Shown here: one piece after another, positions 11,365-19,756 of the stretch
Layout of the letters: the number at the start of each line of letters is the position of its first letter
Position numbering within the stretch: the first letter of the stretch is position 1
NCBI GenBank assembly: GCA_045130235.1
Contig: JBGUPJ010000034.1
Span: 62,001 to 126,000, forward strand
Source: UBA1756 sp045130235
GTDB lineage: Bacteria > Bacteroidota > Bacteroidia > Bacteroidales > WCHB1-69
Direction of reading: 5' to 3'
Length of the DNA: 64,000 nt
Program-made: the position numbers and the translations under genes
Notes under the pieces: model-generated
The model's input: only the letters and a program-made list of their open reading frames with translations
Databases searched by the model: none
Told to the model about the DNA's origin: nothing

Positions 11365-11370
11365 GTCGGT

Positions 11371-11817
11371 TTATTTCAAACGGCATTTGATGGTGTAGCT
11401 CACAATGCCCCACACGATGAAATCGTTGTCGGCGGTAACCTTGATGGGAGGGTACTGGTCGTTGGCGGGTTGAAGCCATATTACGCCCCGTTCTTTTTCA
11501 TCTAAGTTAATGAATTTCAGCGTAAACTCACCGTCAATGAAGCAGACGGCCATGCTGCCGTTCTGGGGAGCCAGCGAGCGGTCGATGACCAGCAGGTCGC
11601 CCTCTTCCACGCCGGCGTCCACCATCGAGTTGCCCACCACACGGGCGTAAAAAGTAGCCGCCGGGTGTTGCACCAGCACCTTGTTGAGGTCAAGACTTTG
11701 CGAAATATCGTCGCCAGAAGGCACCGGGAAGCCCGCCTTCACGCCGCCATCCACAAAAAACTGCTCCATCGCAGCATCCGAATTCGCATTAAAAATATCT
11801 AAAGTTTCTTTTGACAT
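11371..11817 (-). CDS. umuD: S24-family self-cleaving mutagenesis protein UmuD
   Basis: LexA/UmuD-like serine protease of 148 residues that, after RecA-stimulated self-cleavage, forms Pol V with UmuC. The catalytic pair is visible: Ser64 in VGNSMVDAG and Lys101 in FTLKFI. A plausible cleavage site is Ala28-Gly29 in GGVKAGFPVPSG, closely resembling the E. coli UmuD site region. There is no N-terminal winged helix, so this is not LexA itself. It is the first gene of a two-gene operon with umuC. Confidence 0.93.
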   Translation of the reverse strand: MSKETLDIFNANSDAAMEQFFVDGGVKAGFPVPSGDDISQSLDLNKVLVQHPAATFYARVVGNSMVDAGVEEGDLLVIDRSLAPQNGSMAVCFIDGEFTLKFINLDEKERGVIWLQPANDQYPPIKVTADNDFIVWGIVSYTIKCRLK

Positions 11818-11861
11818 ATAACTCCTGAAAAAAGAAATCTATCACTTGATTCTGCAAATTT

Positions 11862-13031
11862 TTACGCCAATGGCGCCAGCAGATACGCCAACGCTACCCC
11901 GAGGTAAGTTCCTATAGCATAGCCGATAAGTCCGATGACTATGCCGCTGATAAGCACTTTCTTGTTGCCCATCGCTCCTACTACGGGTGGTACAAACGGC
12001 GGGGAGCAGAGCAGTGCGGTCAGTGCGACGCTGAAAAGGTCGCCGCTGACCTTGAAGATGCGGCAGAAGAGCAGGTGCAGCAGGGTGGCCACTACCACTA
12101 TGAACAGCAAGAAACCGCCGATGGCCAACGCCCCGCTGTTGAGCGTCTGAATATCGAACTGCGAAGCCACTACCACACTGAAAATGAGGATGAAAAACAT
12201 TCCTAACTCAAAGGTTTTGGGAATCTCGCGTATTTTTGGGGAGAAGGAGGCGATGATGGAGAGTGTGGTGATGGTGAGGATGATGACCAGCTCGTTCAAG
12301 CCGCCAGTGATGAGTAACGACAAGCCTGCGCCGATGGCGAGGAAGCCGATGGAGATGGCCAAGCCGATGAGCGAGCGCAGGAAAATACGGCCTTTCAGCA
12401 GGGCACCGTACTGCTCGATGCCGTGGTCGAGGTCGCTGCCGGCATCGGTCTGCTCGGCAGTGCTCTCGTCGCGGTAGGGCAGGAGCTTGCGGAACAGCTT
12501 GTACCCGCCGCCCACGATGAACATGATGACCGGGAAGGTGACGACCATCTCGAAGGCCAGCACGGTGGCGATGGTGGTGGAGTCCACACCAAGAGCCGCA
12601 CCGAGGGCGTTGAAGTTCATGGTGCCGCCGGTGTAGATGCCGGTCATCATCGCCGACACGTTGGCGATGTCGCTGATGCCGGCGTGCCGGAAGATGAAGA
12701 ACCCGCTGACAATGGCCGCCAGCACGGCAAGGAGCCCGCCCCCCAATGCGGCGGCGGTTTTCGGCAGCGACTTGGTCCACAGCTTGAAGTTGCAGTTGAA
12801 GAGCATCAGCGGAATGGCGAGAGGCACGGTGATGTTCATGATTATCTTCTGGATGCTGAGCCCCGCGCTGCCCTCCTCAAAGTGGGTGAGGCCGAAGAGG
12901 GCGGGGATGATGCCCACCGCGTAGGCAAGTATGACGGTGCCCGCCGCCTTCGCCCACCTGTAGCGGCTGAATAACATGATGATAATGACAGGAAAAATGA
13001 AATATCCGGCGGTGATAAGCGCAACTTTCAT
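11862..13031 (-). CDS. DUF819-family inner-membrane protein
   Basis: Predicted polytopic membrane protein of 389 residues with about 10-11 hydrophobic helices. The segment ITVPLAIPLMLFNCNFKLW and the glycine-rich GGTMNFNALGAALG and PPFVPPVVGAMGNKK segments match the DUF819 (YjcL-like) family, whose fold resembles bile-acid/sodium symporter-type carriers. The substrate is unknown. Codons and composition match neighbours. It lies between umuD and the outer-membrane barrel gene, with 18 bases separating it from the latter, so it may be cotranscribed with that gene. Confidence 0.75.
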   Translation of the reverse strand: MKVALITAGYFIFPVIIIMLFSRYRWAKAAGTVILAYAVGIIPALFGLTHFEEGSAGLSIQKIIMNITVPLAIPLMLFNCNFKLWTKSLPKTAAALGGGLLAVLAAIVSGFFIFRHAGISDIANVSAMMTGIYTGGTMNFNALGAALGVDSTTIATVLAFEMVVTFPVIMFIVGGGYKLFRKLLPYRDESTAEQTDAGSDLDHGIEQYGALLKGRIFLRSLIGLAISIGFLAIGAGLSLLITGGLNELVIILTITTLSIIASFSPKIREIPKTFELGMFFILIFSVVVASQFDIQTLNSGALAIGGFLLFIVVVATLLHLLFCRIFKVSGDLFSVALTALLCSPPFVPPVVGAMGNKKVLISGIVIGLIGYAIGTYLGVALAYLLAPLA

Positions 13032-13049
13032 GATGCCAGGTTTTTGTTG

Positions 13050-14516
13050 TTAGAACATATAACCGATTTTCACATACAAATTGGCCATGTTGGCATTGTC
13101 CTGCTTGTTGAACGGCACCGCCCAGTCAACGGAAAGCACAAAGTTGTCGTTCATGGCAATCTTCAGACCAAGACCGGCAGAAAGGTGCGGCCGGTAGATG
13201 GCTTTCTTGTCGAAGTTGAAGTAGTCAGAAAGCTCGTTGAGGTCGAAGTCAGGGTCGTTCTCGGCAATGTTTTTCCGCAGCTCGTTCTCGTCGATGTCGT
13301 AAGGTTGCAGCACCATGCCGGCATCCAGGAAGGGAGTAAGGCCGATGTAGAAGTTCTCTTTTTTGACATGGAACTTGCACACTTTGAAGCGGAACTCGAG
13401 GTTGGCGAAGGCGAAACCGTTGCTGAGCACGCGGTTGCGCAACAGTCCGCGCAGGGTGTTACAGCCGCCAAGTCCTTCATACAAAACACGTTGTATATAA
13501 AGCGTATTCCAATAGCTGTTCATATAGAACGGGCTCTTGCCTGCCACAGTCAGCTGGGTGGCGATACGATAGGCGAAGGCGACATAGTCTTGATAAATCG
13601 GCACATAGTGGCGGAAGGTGAAGTTGAAGCGCAGGTTGTTGAACTCGCGCTGGTCGCCGAACTTCTGGGTGTTGAAGCCTGCCGAGTAGGTGAGGAAGGC
13701 GTCGGCGTAGATGCCGTGGGTGGGGTTGGTCTGCCGATCGCGACTGTCGTAGGTGATGCCGCCGCGCAGGTAGGGGTGCATACCACCGTTTTTCTCGTTA
13801 GCGCCAATCAGGTCCCACTGCACAAACTTGTCGTACAGGCCGGGAATGTCGGGCAGCTGCTTCGACGGCTTCTTCCCCTTGTTGAGCATGTCAATGTCCA
13901 CCGAGTTGATGAGGTAGCCGAGGAATCCCACACCACCGTTCCAGTACCAGTTGCCCCCGATGGGACCTTGGATGTCGGCGGCGACACGGAAAAGGTCGCG
14001 TTTCATCTTGTAGAAAGCGCGGCTCTTGTAGCCCTCTTCTGCGGTAAAGTGTTTGGAATCACGCCATTCATTGTGGTAGAGGGTGGTAAAACCATTGTAG
14101 CCGTAGAAGTCGCACATGGCATCGGGCAGGTACGAAAGGTCGATGGTAAGCCGGTGGTTGGGGATGGCGTATTTCGAGTCGTACGACAGACGGAAAAGTC
14201 CGTAGCGGCGGGTGGTATAGGCCGCCTCCACATAGAGAGAGTGCAGGTATTCGGGGTAGGTGCTGCCATCGCCAAAGTAGTAGATGTTCGAGAGCGCACC
14301 ATATTGGAAACCGAGGTCGGCATCATAGGCCACACTCGGCAGAATGCCGAAGGTCCATCCCGTGCGTTTTCGATCCGGATCTTTCTCTTTTTTGGGTTTC
14401 CCTTTGGCGAACTCCTGCTGCTCTGAAACGGTTTTTAAACTATCATTTTCTGAAGCATAAATTCCAGAAAAACAAATAGTTAAGATAAATATCAATGCGT
14501 AGCGGACAAATTTCAT
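13050..14516 (-). CDS. Outer-membrane beta-barrel protein of the BamA/surface-antigen (D15) type
   Basis: The start is placed at the ATG ending at 14516 because it opens a clear signal peptide (MKFVRYALIFILTICFSGIYA); the longer frame upstream would run through the promoter region. The mature protein (about 465 residues) is built of alternating aromatic strands and turns typical of a 16-strand barrel: YNGFTTLYHNEWRD, GNWYWNGGVGFLGYL, LRGGITYDSRDRQTNP, FGLG-like LSAGLGLKIAMNDN, and a C-terminal strand ending in YVKIGYMF with terminal Phe. No POTRA domains are evident, which argues against BamA itself and for a small Omp85-like or lipase/phospholipase-associated barrel. Function is unknown beyond a likely outer-membrane location. 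Confidence 0.75.
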   Translation of the reverse strand: MKFVRYALIFILTICFSGIYASENDSLKTVSEQQEFAKGKPKKEKDPDRKRTGWTFGILPSVAYDADLGFQYGALSNIYYFGDGSTYPEYLHSLYVEAAYTTRRYGLFRLSYDSKYAIPNHRLTIDLSYLPDAMCDFYGYNGFTTLYHNEWRDSKHFTAEEGYKSRAFYKMKRDLFRVAADIQGPIGGNWYWNGGVGFLGYLINSVDIDMLNKGKKPSKQLPDIPGLYDKFVQWDLIGANEKNGGMHPYLRGGITYDSRDRQTNPTHGIYADAFLTYSAGFNTQKFGDQREFNNLRFNFTFRHYVPIYQDYVAFAYRIATQLTVAGKSPFYMNSYWNTLYIQRVLYEGLGGCNTLRGLLRNRVLSNGFAFANLEFRFKVCKFHVKKENFYIGLTPFLDAGMVLQPYDIDENELRKNIAENDPDFDLNELSDYFNFDKKAIYRPHLSAGLGLKIAMNDNFVLSVDWAVPFNKQDNANMANLYVKIGYMF

Positions 14517-14537
14517 TTTAAGTTTTTTTAAGATTTG

Positions 14538-14545
14538 CAAAAATA
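14538..14545 (-). promoter_or_regulatory. Bacteroidota -7 element for the barrel gene
   Basis: On the minus strand this reads TATTTTTG followed by C, 21 bases before the ATG at 14516. This spacing supports the shorter start chosen for that gene. Confidence 0.55.
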
Positions 14546-14605
14546 CTATAAATTTGATAATTGCCAATTTTTTGCCGATTATTTCGTTAACCCATGAAAA
14601 AGTCG

Positions 14606-14613
14606 TATTTTTG
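14606..14613 (+). promoter_or_regulatory. Bacteroidota -7 element for the nrnA-gld operon
   Basis: TATTTTTG followed by CA, 20 bases before the ATG at 14634. It is divergent from the barrel-gene promoter about 60 bases away. Confidence 0.6.
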
Positions 14614-14633
14614 CACTTTCTTAATGTTCGATC

Positions 14634-15674
14634 ATGAGTCTGTTCACGTCTGCTAAAATTGGGAAGGTGGCCGAGAAGCTGAAAACCACCCGTAAAATTA
14701 CGATCATCTCGCATTTTAATCCCGATGGCGATGCCGTAGGTTCCTCCTTAGCCCTCTACCAATATTTTATTCGAGAGGGCTATGAGGTGAGAGTGGTGTT
14801 GCCGAATCCGGTTTCCGCTTTTCTTTGCTGGATGCCTGGGATGGAAAAAGCGATTATTGCCGAGCGGGCCATGAAGACTGCCGAGCGGGCGTTGGCCGAT
14901 GCCGACATGCTGTTTGTGGTCGATATGAACGCCTCGCACCGCAGCGGCAATGCCCTCGAACCCTCCATCGTGGGTAGCAAGGCCTTCAAAGTGCTGATCG
15001 ACCATCATTTATCTCCAGTTATCGATTGCGATGTGATGTTTTCTACCACGAAAACCACCTCCACTTGTGAGCTGGTGTATCAGTTCCTTTCCAAAATCGC
15101 CGATTCCAAAGAAAAAATCACCAAGGATGTCGCCGCCTGCATCTATGTGGGCATGATTACCGATACGGGATCGCTCAGTTACATGTGCAACAATCCCAAA
15201 ACCTATAACATTATTGCGGAGTTGATGAAGAAGGGGATTAACGGAGAAGCTATTCACCGTCAGGTGTACGACAATTATAACGAGAGCCGAATCAAGCTGC
15301 TCGGCCTCTGCCTGTCGCAAAGACTCAAGGTGATGCGGCCGATTTCAACGACCTATATGTATCTGACTATGAAAGACTTGAAGGAAAATGGATATGTGGT
15401 GGGCGATACGGAAGGTTTTGTCAATTATGGGCTTTCTTTGAAAGGAATTCAGTTCACGGCTTTCTTCACCGAGCGCGAAGACCGTATCCGTGTCTCATTC
15501 CGCTCCAAAGGCAATTTCGATGTCAACCAGTTCGCCCGCAAGCATTTCAACGGGGGCGGTCATAAGAATGCATCCGCTGCTTTTTGGTACGATTCGTTGG
15601 AAAATACTTTGAAATATTTTGAGAAGGTGATGAAGGAGTATCGGGAAATATTGGGTCCTGAAAATTTTGAGTAA
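14634..15674 (+). CDS. nrnA: DHH/DHHA1 phosphoesterase, nanoRNase/pAp phosphatase
   Basis: Degrades 2-5 nt RNA fragments and dephosphorylates 3'-phosphoadenosine 5'-phosphate. The 346-residue length fits NrnA. Motifs: SHFNPDGDAVGSS (motif I), VVDMNASHR (motif II), LIDHHLSP (motif III, the DHH signature), GMITDTGSLSY (motif IV) and the C-terminal DHHA1 signature FNGGGHKNASAA. It is first in a plus-strand operon; its stop overlaps the start of the FKBP gene by one base. This link with gliding/T9SS genes is a genomic arrangement rather than a known functional one. Confidence 0.93.
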   Translation: MSLFTSAKIGKVAEKLKTTRKITIISHFNPDGDAVGSSLALYQYFIREGYEVRVVLPNPVSAFLCWMPGMEKAIIAERAMKTAERALADADMLFVVDMNASHRSGNALEPSIVGSKAFKVLIDHHLSPVIDCDVMFSTTKTTSTCELVYQFLSKIADSKEKITKDVAACIYVGMITDTGSLSYMCNNPKTYNIIAELMKKGINGEAIHRQVYDNYNESRIKLLGLCLSQRLKVMRPISTTYMYLTMKDLKENGYVVGDTEGFVNYGLSLKGIQFTAFFTEREDRIRVSFRSKGNFDVNQFARKHFNGGGHKNASAAFWYDSLENTLKYFEKVMKEYREILGPENFE

Positions 15675-16228
15675 TGAATAAATTACTGATATTCAGTTTG
15701 TTTTTGGTCTTATTTGTCGTTGGTGGATGTGGGGAGAAAAAGAAAACTGACAATACCGATGGAAAATATGCCGAATTTGAGACCAAGTCGCATCAGAAGA
15801 GTGGTGAGGAAGCTTCCATCGACTGGAACAGCGTGAATGCTGTGCGTGAGGATGACGACATTGAGTTTTTCCTTCAGCGTTACGGTTGGAAGGCGGAGAA
15901 GCGGGGCAATGGACTGCGCGTGGAGGTGTTGGAGGAGGGGAGTGGTCCTTTTGTGAAGTCGGAAGATGTTGTTACACTGGAATATACAACTTGCCTGCTG
16001 ACGGGCGACACGGTTTATACTTCGCATGTGAAAGGTCCTAAAGTGTTTAAGGTGGATAAGTCTGACGAGGTGGCCGGACTGAACGAGGCGGTGAAATCGC
16101 TTCGGAAAGGGGGAAAGGCGCACGTGGTGATACCTTCTTTCTTAGGTTATGGCATAGCAGGTGATGGCGATAGAATTAGGGGTAAAGCGAGTTTGGCAAT
16201 GACAATAGAAATAACAGATATTCAGTAA
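15674..16228 (+). CDS. gldI: FKBP-type peptidyl-prolyl isomerase lipoprotein, GldI-like
   Basis: Predicted lipoprotein of 184 residues: a signal sequence with a lipobox ending in VVGGC (Cys near residue 19), a charged linker, then an FKBP domain from about residue 85 (VEVLEEGSGPFVKSEDVVTLEYT ... VAGLNEAVKSLRKGGKAHVVIPSFLGYG). FKBP proteins catalyse cis-trans prolyl isomerisation and assist folding in the envelope. Position directly upstream of gldD and gldB suggests it is the GldI homologue of the gliding/T9SS machinery; the symbol is inferred from context. Overlaps nrnA by one base; gldD starts 1 base after its stop. Confidence 0.8.
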   Translation: MNKLLIFSLFLVLFVVGGCGEKKKTDNTDGKYAEFETKSHQKSGEEASIDWNSVNAVREDDDIEFFLQRYGWKAEKRGNGLRVEVLEEGSGPFVKSEDVVTLEYTTCLLTGDTVYTSHVKGPKVFKVDKSDEVAGLNEAVKSLRKGGKAHVVIPSFLGYGIAGDGDRIRGKASLAMTIEITDIQ

Positions 16229-16229
16229 T

Positions 16230-16832
16230 ATGAACAAAAGATATTTTCAATGGCTGCTGTTGGCATTGCTTTTTGCGGGATGCCACTCTGAAGAGGAGGC
16301 TGAACAGCCCAAGCCGGTGGGATATTTTCGGTTGGAGCTGCCATCGCATGAGTATCAGTCTTTCGATACAACTGCGTTGCCTTTCACCTTCGACTATTCT
16401 AAAAGTGCTTATTGTGAGGTGCCTCAATCTTCCGACACGGCCACGTGGGTGCTCATTCATTATCCGAAACAGAATGCTTCTATTGAGATGTTGTATAAGT
16501 GGGCGAAAGACAGTGCGGACTTGACTCGTTTGATGTTTGCCGACCGCGATTTCGTGGAGTTTCATTACCAAAAAGCTTCCGGCGTTACCACCCGCGACTT
16601 TCGCGAGCTGGGCGCGAAGGAGCATGTGAGCGGACTTTTCTATGATATATATGGTAAAGAAGTGGCCTGCCCGTTCCATTACTGGATGACCGACGAACAG
16701 CACAATTTTATACGCGCTACCCTCTATTTCCATTTTACGCCCAACAACGATTCGGTGCAGCCTGTCATCAATTCTATCCGTGAGGACGCTATGCGGATGA
16801 TTCAAACCTTTGAATGGAAAAACAATGAATAA
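16230..16832 (+). CDS. gldD: Gliding motility/T9SS-associated lipoprotein GldD
   Basis: Lipoprotein of 200 residues: signal sequence MNKRYFQWLLLALLFAGC with lipobox Cys18. The family start motif KPVGYFRLELPSHEYQSF is visible (GldD proteins begin KPKGYxRLExP), followed by LPFTFDYSKSA and the C-terminal DQ/NDSVQPVINSIREDAMRMIQTF region. GldD is required for gliding and, in non-gliding relatives, is linked to type IX secretion. The neighbours GldI and GldB and four T9SS cargo genes in this window are consistent with an active system. The gene overlaps gldB by 8 bases. Confidence 0.87.
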   Translation: MNKRYFQWLLLALLFAGCHSEEEAEQPKPVGYFRLELPSHEYQSFDTTALPFTFDYSKSAYCEVPQSSDTATWVLIHYPKQNASIEMLYKWAKDSADLTRLMFADRDFVEFHYQKASGVTTRDFRELGAKEHVSGLFYDIYGKEVACPFHYWMTDEQHNFIRATLYFHFTPNNDSVQPVINSIREDAMRMIQTFEWKNNE

Positions 16833-17919
16833 GAAGAAAATTTTGATCATTGTCGGAAGTGTCATCGTGGTGGCACTTGCCGTATTGCTGATAATATGGC
16901 TGGTGAACAGAAGTAAAAAGGAAAAGCACGAAGGACTCAACCAGCGCAAATATGAAATTGAGGAAGGAGAGGCTCGCGACGCTGTCGAAGATCTTTATCA
17001 GAAGACCCAAGTCAAAATTCTCCGTTTCGATCAAGATGTTTTCCACCTGGATACCAATTCGTTACAAGATGGTATTCGGGAGCTGGGTAAAAAGTATAAC
17101 GGAATTTTCATCGACTCCACCGCATGGCACTATCCCCAAGCTGTCGCTCAGATGAGGCTTTTTCTCTCGGATCCCTATTTTGTGGAGCTATATAAATATG
17201 TAAACAAAGAATTCTGCGATGTGGGCGGTTTGGAAGACTCATTGAGAAGGGCGTTGGCCAATTACCAATACTATTTTCCAGATGCCCGATTGCCCGTCTT
17301 CTATAGTGTTGTGGGGGGAATAGACCCTGATTCTGATACCAAATTGGTGGAAGGAAGTGTGGTGGATGGAAAATTGGCACTGATTCTGCACCTTGATTGG
17401 TATCTGGGGAAGGATAATAAATACTATGGTGCTTTGCCTCAATACATTCGGCGTCAGTGCGATAAGAAATACCTTGCCATCGACTGCTTCCGCAATGTGA
17501 TGGTGTGGGAGCAGTTGCCCAATAAAGAGCCTGTAACCTTATTGGATAATATGCTGATGGCGGGTAAAGTGCTGTATTTTACAGAGATGCTTTTCCCCAA
17601 CCGTCCTTTGGAAGATGTCTTTGCCTATACTCCTGAAGAGTTGCAGTGGGCTGAACAGCATCATGGTGATGTTTGGAATTATTTGATTGAAAATGAATTG
17701 GTGTACTCTAAAGATGCTACTGTGGCCCTGCATATGATTGATGTCGCTCCGGAAACGAAACCCTTCAAAGGCTCCCCCGGCCGAATGGGCGCTTTTGTCG
17801 GATGGAAGATCGTCTGCAATTTTATGGAAAATAATCCGAAAATTACGCTCCAGGAGATGATGAAGATGACGGATATGAATGAAATGTTAAATAAATCCGG
17901 ATATAAACCACAGAAATAG
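16825..17919 (+). CDS. gldB: GldB-family gliding/T9SS protein, membrane-anchored form
   Basis: The C-terminal segment with GSPGRMGAFVGWKIV and TDMNEMLNKSGYKPQK is the GldB signature, and the body includes VKILRFDQDVFHLDT and IFIDSTAWHYPQ. The ATG at 16825 was chosen because it opens a hydrophobic helix (MNKKKILIIVGSVIVVALAV); an alternative TTG five codons upstream adds nothing recognisable. Unusually, the hydrophobic segment is a clean transmembrane anchor with no lipobox cysteine, whereas GldB is described as a lipoprotein. The gene overlaps the end of gldD, so translation is probably coupled. Family function: needed for gliding and T9SS-linked surface processes; the biochemical activity is unknown. 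Confidence 0.85.
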   Translation: MNKKKILIIVGSVIVVALAVLLIIWLVNRSKKEKHEGLNQRKYEIEEGEARDAVEDLYQKTQVKILRFDQDVFHLDTNSLQDGIRELGKKYNGIFIDSTAWHYPQAVAQMRLFLSDPYFVELYKYVNKEFCDVGGLEDSLRRALANYQYYFPDARLPVFYSVVGGIDPDSDTKLVEGSVVDGKLALILHLDWYLGKDNKYYGALPQYIRRQCDKKYLAIDCFRNVMVWEQLPNKEPVTLLDNMLMAGKVLYFTEMLFPNRPLEDVFAYTPEELQWAEQHHGDVWNYLIENELVYSKDATVALHMIDVAPETKPFKGSPGRMGAFVGWKIVCNFMENNPKITLQEMMKMTDMNEMLNKSGYKPQK

Positions 17920-17979
17920 AATAACTTAAAATTTTTACAAAATTTTATTGTTGATATATAAAATTTAACAAAAACATAT

Positions 17980-17987
17980 TATCTTTG
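17980..17987 (+). promoter_or_regulatory. Bacteroidota -7 element for ssb
   Basis: TATCTTTG followed by CA in an AT-rich intergenic region, 36 bases before the ssb ATG. It separates ssb from the gld operon. Confidence 0.6.
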
Positions 17988-18023
17988 CAGCATCAATTTA
18001 TTACTAATTAAAACTAATGTATC

Positions 18024-18446
18024 ATGTCTGGAGTTAACAAAGTTATTCTCATTGGAAATGTGGGCAAAGATCCCGAAGTTCGTGTTTTTGAAGGCGGTAT
18101 GAAGAAAGTCAGTTTCACACTGGCCACTTCTGAAAGCTATAAGGACAAGCAGGGCAACCGCAAGGAGTACACGGAATGGCACAACATCGCCTGCTGGCGT
18201 TCGCTGGCCGATATTGCGGAAAAGTATTTCACCAAGGGCAAACTTCTGTATGTGGAAGGCCGTCTCCGCACCCGAAACTGGGAGGAAAACGGGGTGAAAA
18301 AGTATTTTACTGAAATCATCGCTGATGCGATCACCATGTTGGGTTCGCGCAGTGATGGAAAAGCCACCGAGCAACGGGTGGAAAATGCCGAACCCGTCAG
18401 CTTCTCCAATCCCGAACCGACCCCTGGCGACGATCTGCCCTTCTAA
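18024..18446 (+). CDS. ssb: Single-stranded DNA-binding protein
   Basis: Binds and protects single-stranded DNA during replication and repair. A 140-residue OB-fold protein starting MSGVNKVILIGNVGKDPEVR, with EWHNIACWRSLADIAEKYFTKG and LLYVEGRLRTRNWEENG typical of bacterial SSB, a short linker, and the acidic C-terminal tail GDDLPF that recruits partner proteins. It has its own promoter and is convergent with a glycosyltransferase gene, whose last codon overlaps the end of ssb by 4 bases. ssb near gldD is a recurring arrangement in Bacteroidota. Confidence 0.96.
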   Translation: MSGVNKVILIGNVGKDPEVRVFEGGMKKVSFTLATSESYKDKQGNRKEYTEWHNIACWRSLADIAEKYFTKGKLLYVEGRLRTRNWEENGVKKYFTEIIADAITMLGSRSDGKATEQRVENAEPVSFSNPEPTPGDDLPF

Positions 18447-19756
18447 ACCATCCGTCTGCGGAATTCCATTTCAAGGCGAAACAGTTCATCCCTCAGTCTG
18501 CTAAGATTTTCAGTGGTCCACTCGGCTAATGAGGTGTTGTAGCAGTTAAGGAGAGTCTCTTCGATTTCAATGGCGCTATCGTGTAGGGTTGTCAAATTAG
18601 TGTTCTGTAGTTCCAAATTAGAAATGAGTATTGAGATAGGTATTGATTGGCTGTTGGTTTCGGGGAGCTCTCTTTTTAATTCTTGCTGGTGGTATTGCCT
18701 AAGAAATTGTAGGATGCGCAATCCGTCGGCCTTCTCGTGGAAGCTGCGGCGGAACTGCTCTACGGTGCGTGCGTTGGCGCGCAGCGGTCCCCATAGGTCG
18801 TCGGTTTTGAATTGCGCCTGAAGGAAACGGGTGAAGTCGTTGTCGATATCCTCCGTGTAGAGGCGGTCGATGAGCCGGTAGGTGTCTGCCACCTTCTGGA
18901 AGGAGGCCGGACTATAAAGCGGGTAGCTCTCCCAGTCGCCTGTCGCTCCCTTCAGCATGGCGGGACCGGTACCGAAGACGACGCGGTCGGAGAATCTGGC
19001 GGCCGGATAGACGCACTCCTCGTTCCAGCTGCCCACCTCGCCCATCTTGCGGAGCTTTTGCAGTAGGTAGAAGTCCTCGCCGCTCTGTACCGGCGTGATG
19101 CTGCCGATCTTCTTCAGCGAGGCTACCCGCACCACAATGGCGCTGCCAATGGCCGTGAAAGAGTACGGACTGCCGATGGTTAGCATGTTGAGCGCATAGT
19201 GACGCATGTAGATCTCGTAACGCAGGATGGCACGGTCTTTCACCTCATCGCCGGTGAGACGGTGGTAGTAGGGAACCGACAAGGCCACCCATGCGGGATG
19301 GTGCGTGAGGTTGCGGGCGACCGATTCGAAATAATCGTGACCAAACTCAGTGTCGGCATCCATGCTGATGACAAGATCGTGGCTGTTGGCCACCGACAGA
19401 ATGCGGTCGAAGAGGGTTTTCCGTGCCCAGCCGACACCGCTTTTCTTGCCTTGCCAACCCTTGCCGGGTGATGAGCGGTCGATGATTTCTATCGGGAAGG
19501 AGGCGTGCGAGCGGTACTCTTCCACCCACTGCAGGAGGTCGGCATTGTGGTGGCATATCTTTACCTTGTCGGCGCTTTCCCACCATTCGTCGGGCTGGTT
19601 GACGCAGAGATATACGGTGAACGGATGGGAAGTGCGTTGCTGCGCGATGCAGTCGAGGGTGCGGGGCAGCCATTCCCGCTCATCCATGGCCGGTATGGCC
19701 ACGTGGAGGTGGACTTCTGGGACAGTCGCAGACAGATGAGACTTATTTCCCAGCAC
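18443..19756 (-). CDS. Family 2-type glycosyltransferase
   Basis: Predicted GT-A fold glycosyltransferase of up to 437 residues. VHLHVAIPAMDEREWLPRTLDC is the first Rossmann strand and helix; SMDADTEF carries the DxD metal/nucleotide motif; SGEDFYLL is the acceptor-side ED motif. The start at 19756 is GTG and overlaps the upstream sugar transferase by 14 bases; the next ATG (residue 24) would cut the conserved first strand, so GTG or another non-ATG start is likely. No transmembrane helices are seen, suggesting cytoplasmic action on a lipid-linked acceptor made by the upstream gene. Sugar specificity is unknown. Confidence 0.75.
   Translation of the reverse strand: MLGNKSHLSATVPEVHLHVAIPAMDEREWLPRTLDCIAQQRTSHPFTVYLCVNQPDEWWESADKVKICHHNADLLQWVEEYRSHASFPIEIIDRSSPGKGWQGKKSGVGWARKTLFDRILSVANSHDLVISMDADTEFGHDYFESVARNLTHHPAWVALSVPYYHRLTGDEVKDRAILRYEIYMRHYALNMLTIGSPYSFTAIGSAIVVRVASLKKIGSITPVQSGEDFYLLQKLRKMGEVGSWNEECVYPAARFSDRVVFGTGPAMLKGATGDWESYPLYSPASFQKVADTYRLIDRLYTEDIDNDFTRFLQAQFKTDDLWGPLRANARTVEQFRRSFHEKADGLRILQFLRQYHQQELKRELPETNSQSIPISILISNLELQNTNLTTLHDSAIEIEETLLNCYNTSLAEWTTENLSRLRDELFRLEMEFRRRMV

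Noticed and set aside
13044..14426. 460-codon plus-strand open frame opposite the barrel gene
   Set aside because: Antisense to a gene with a clear signal peptide and barrel pattern; Val/Glu/His-rich translation is typical of the reverse frame of such a gene.
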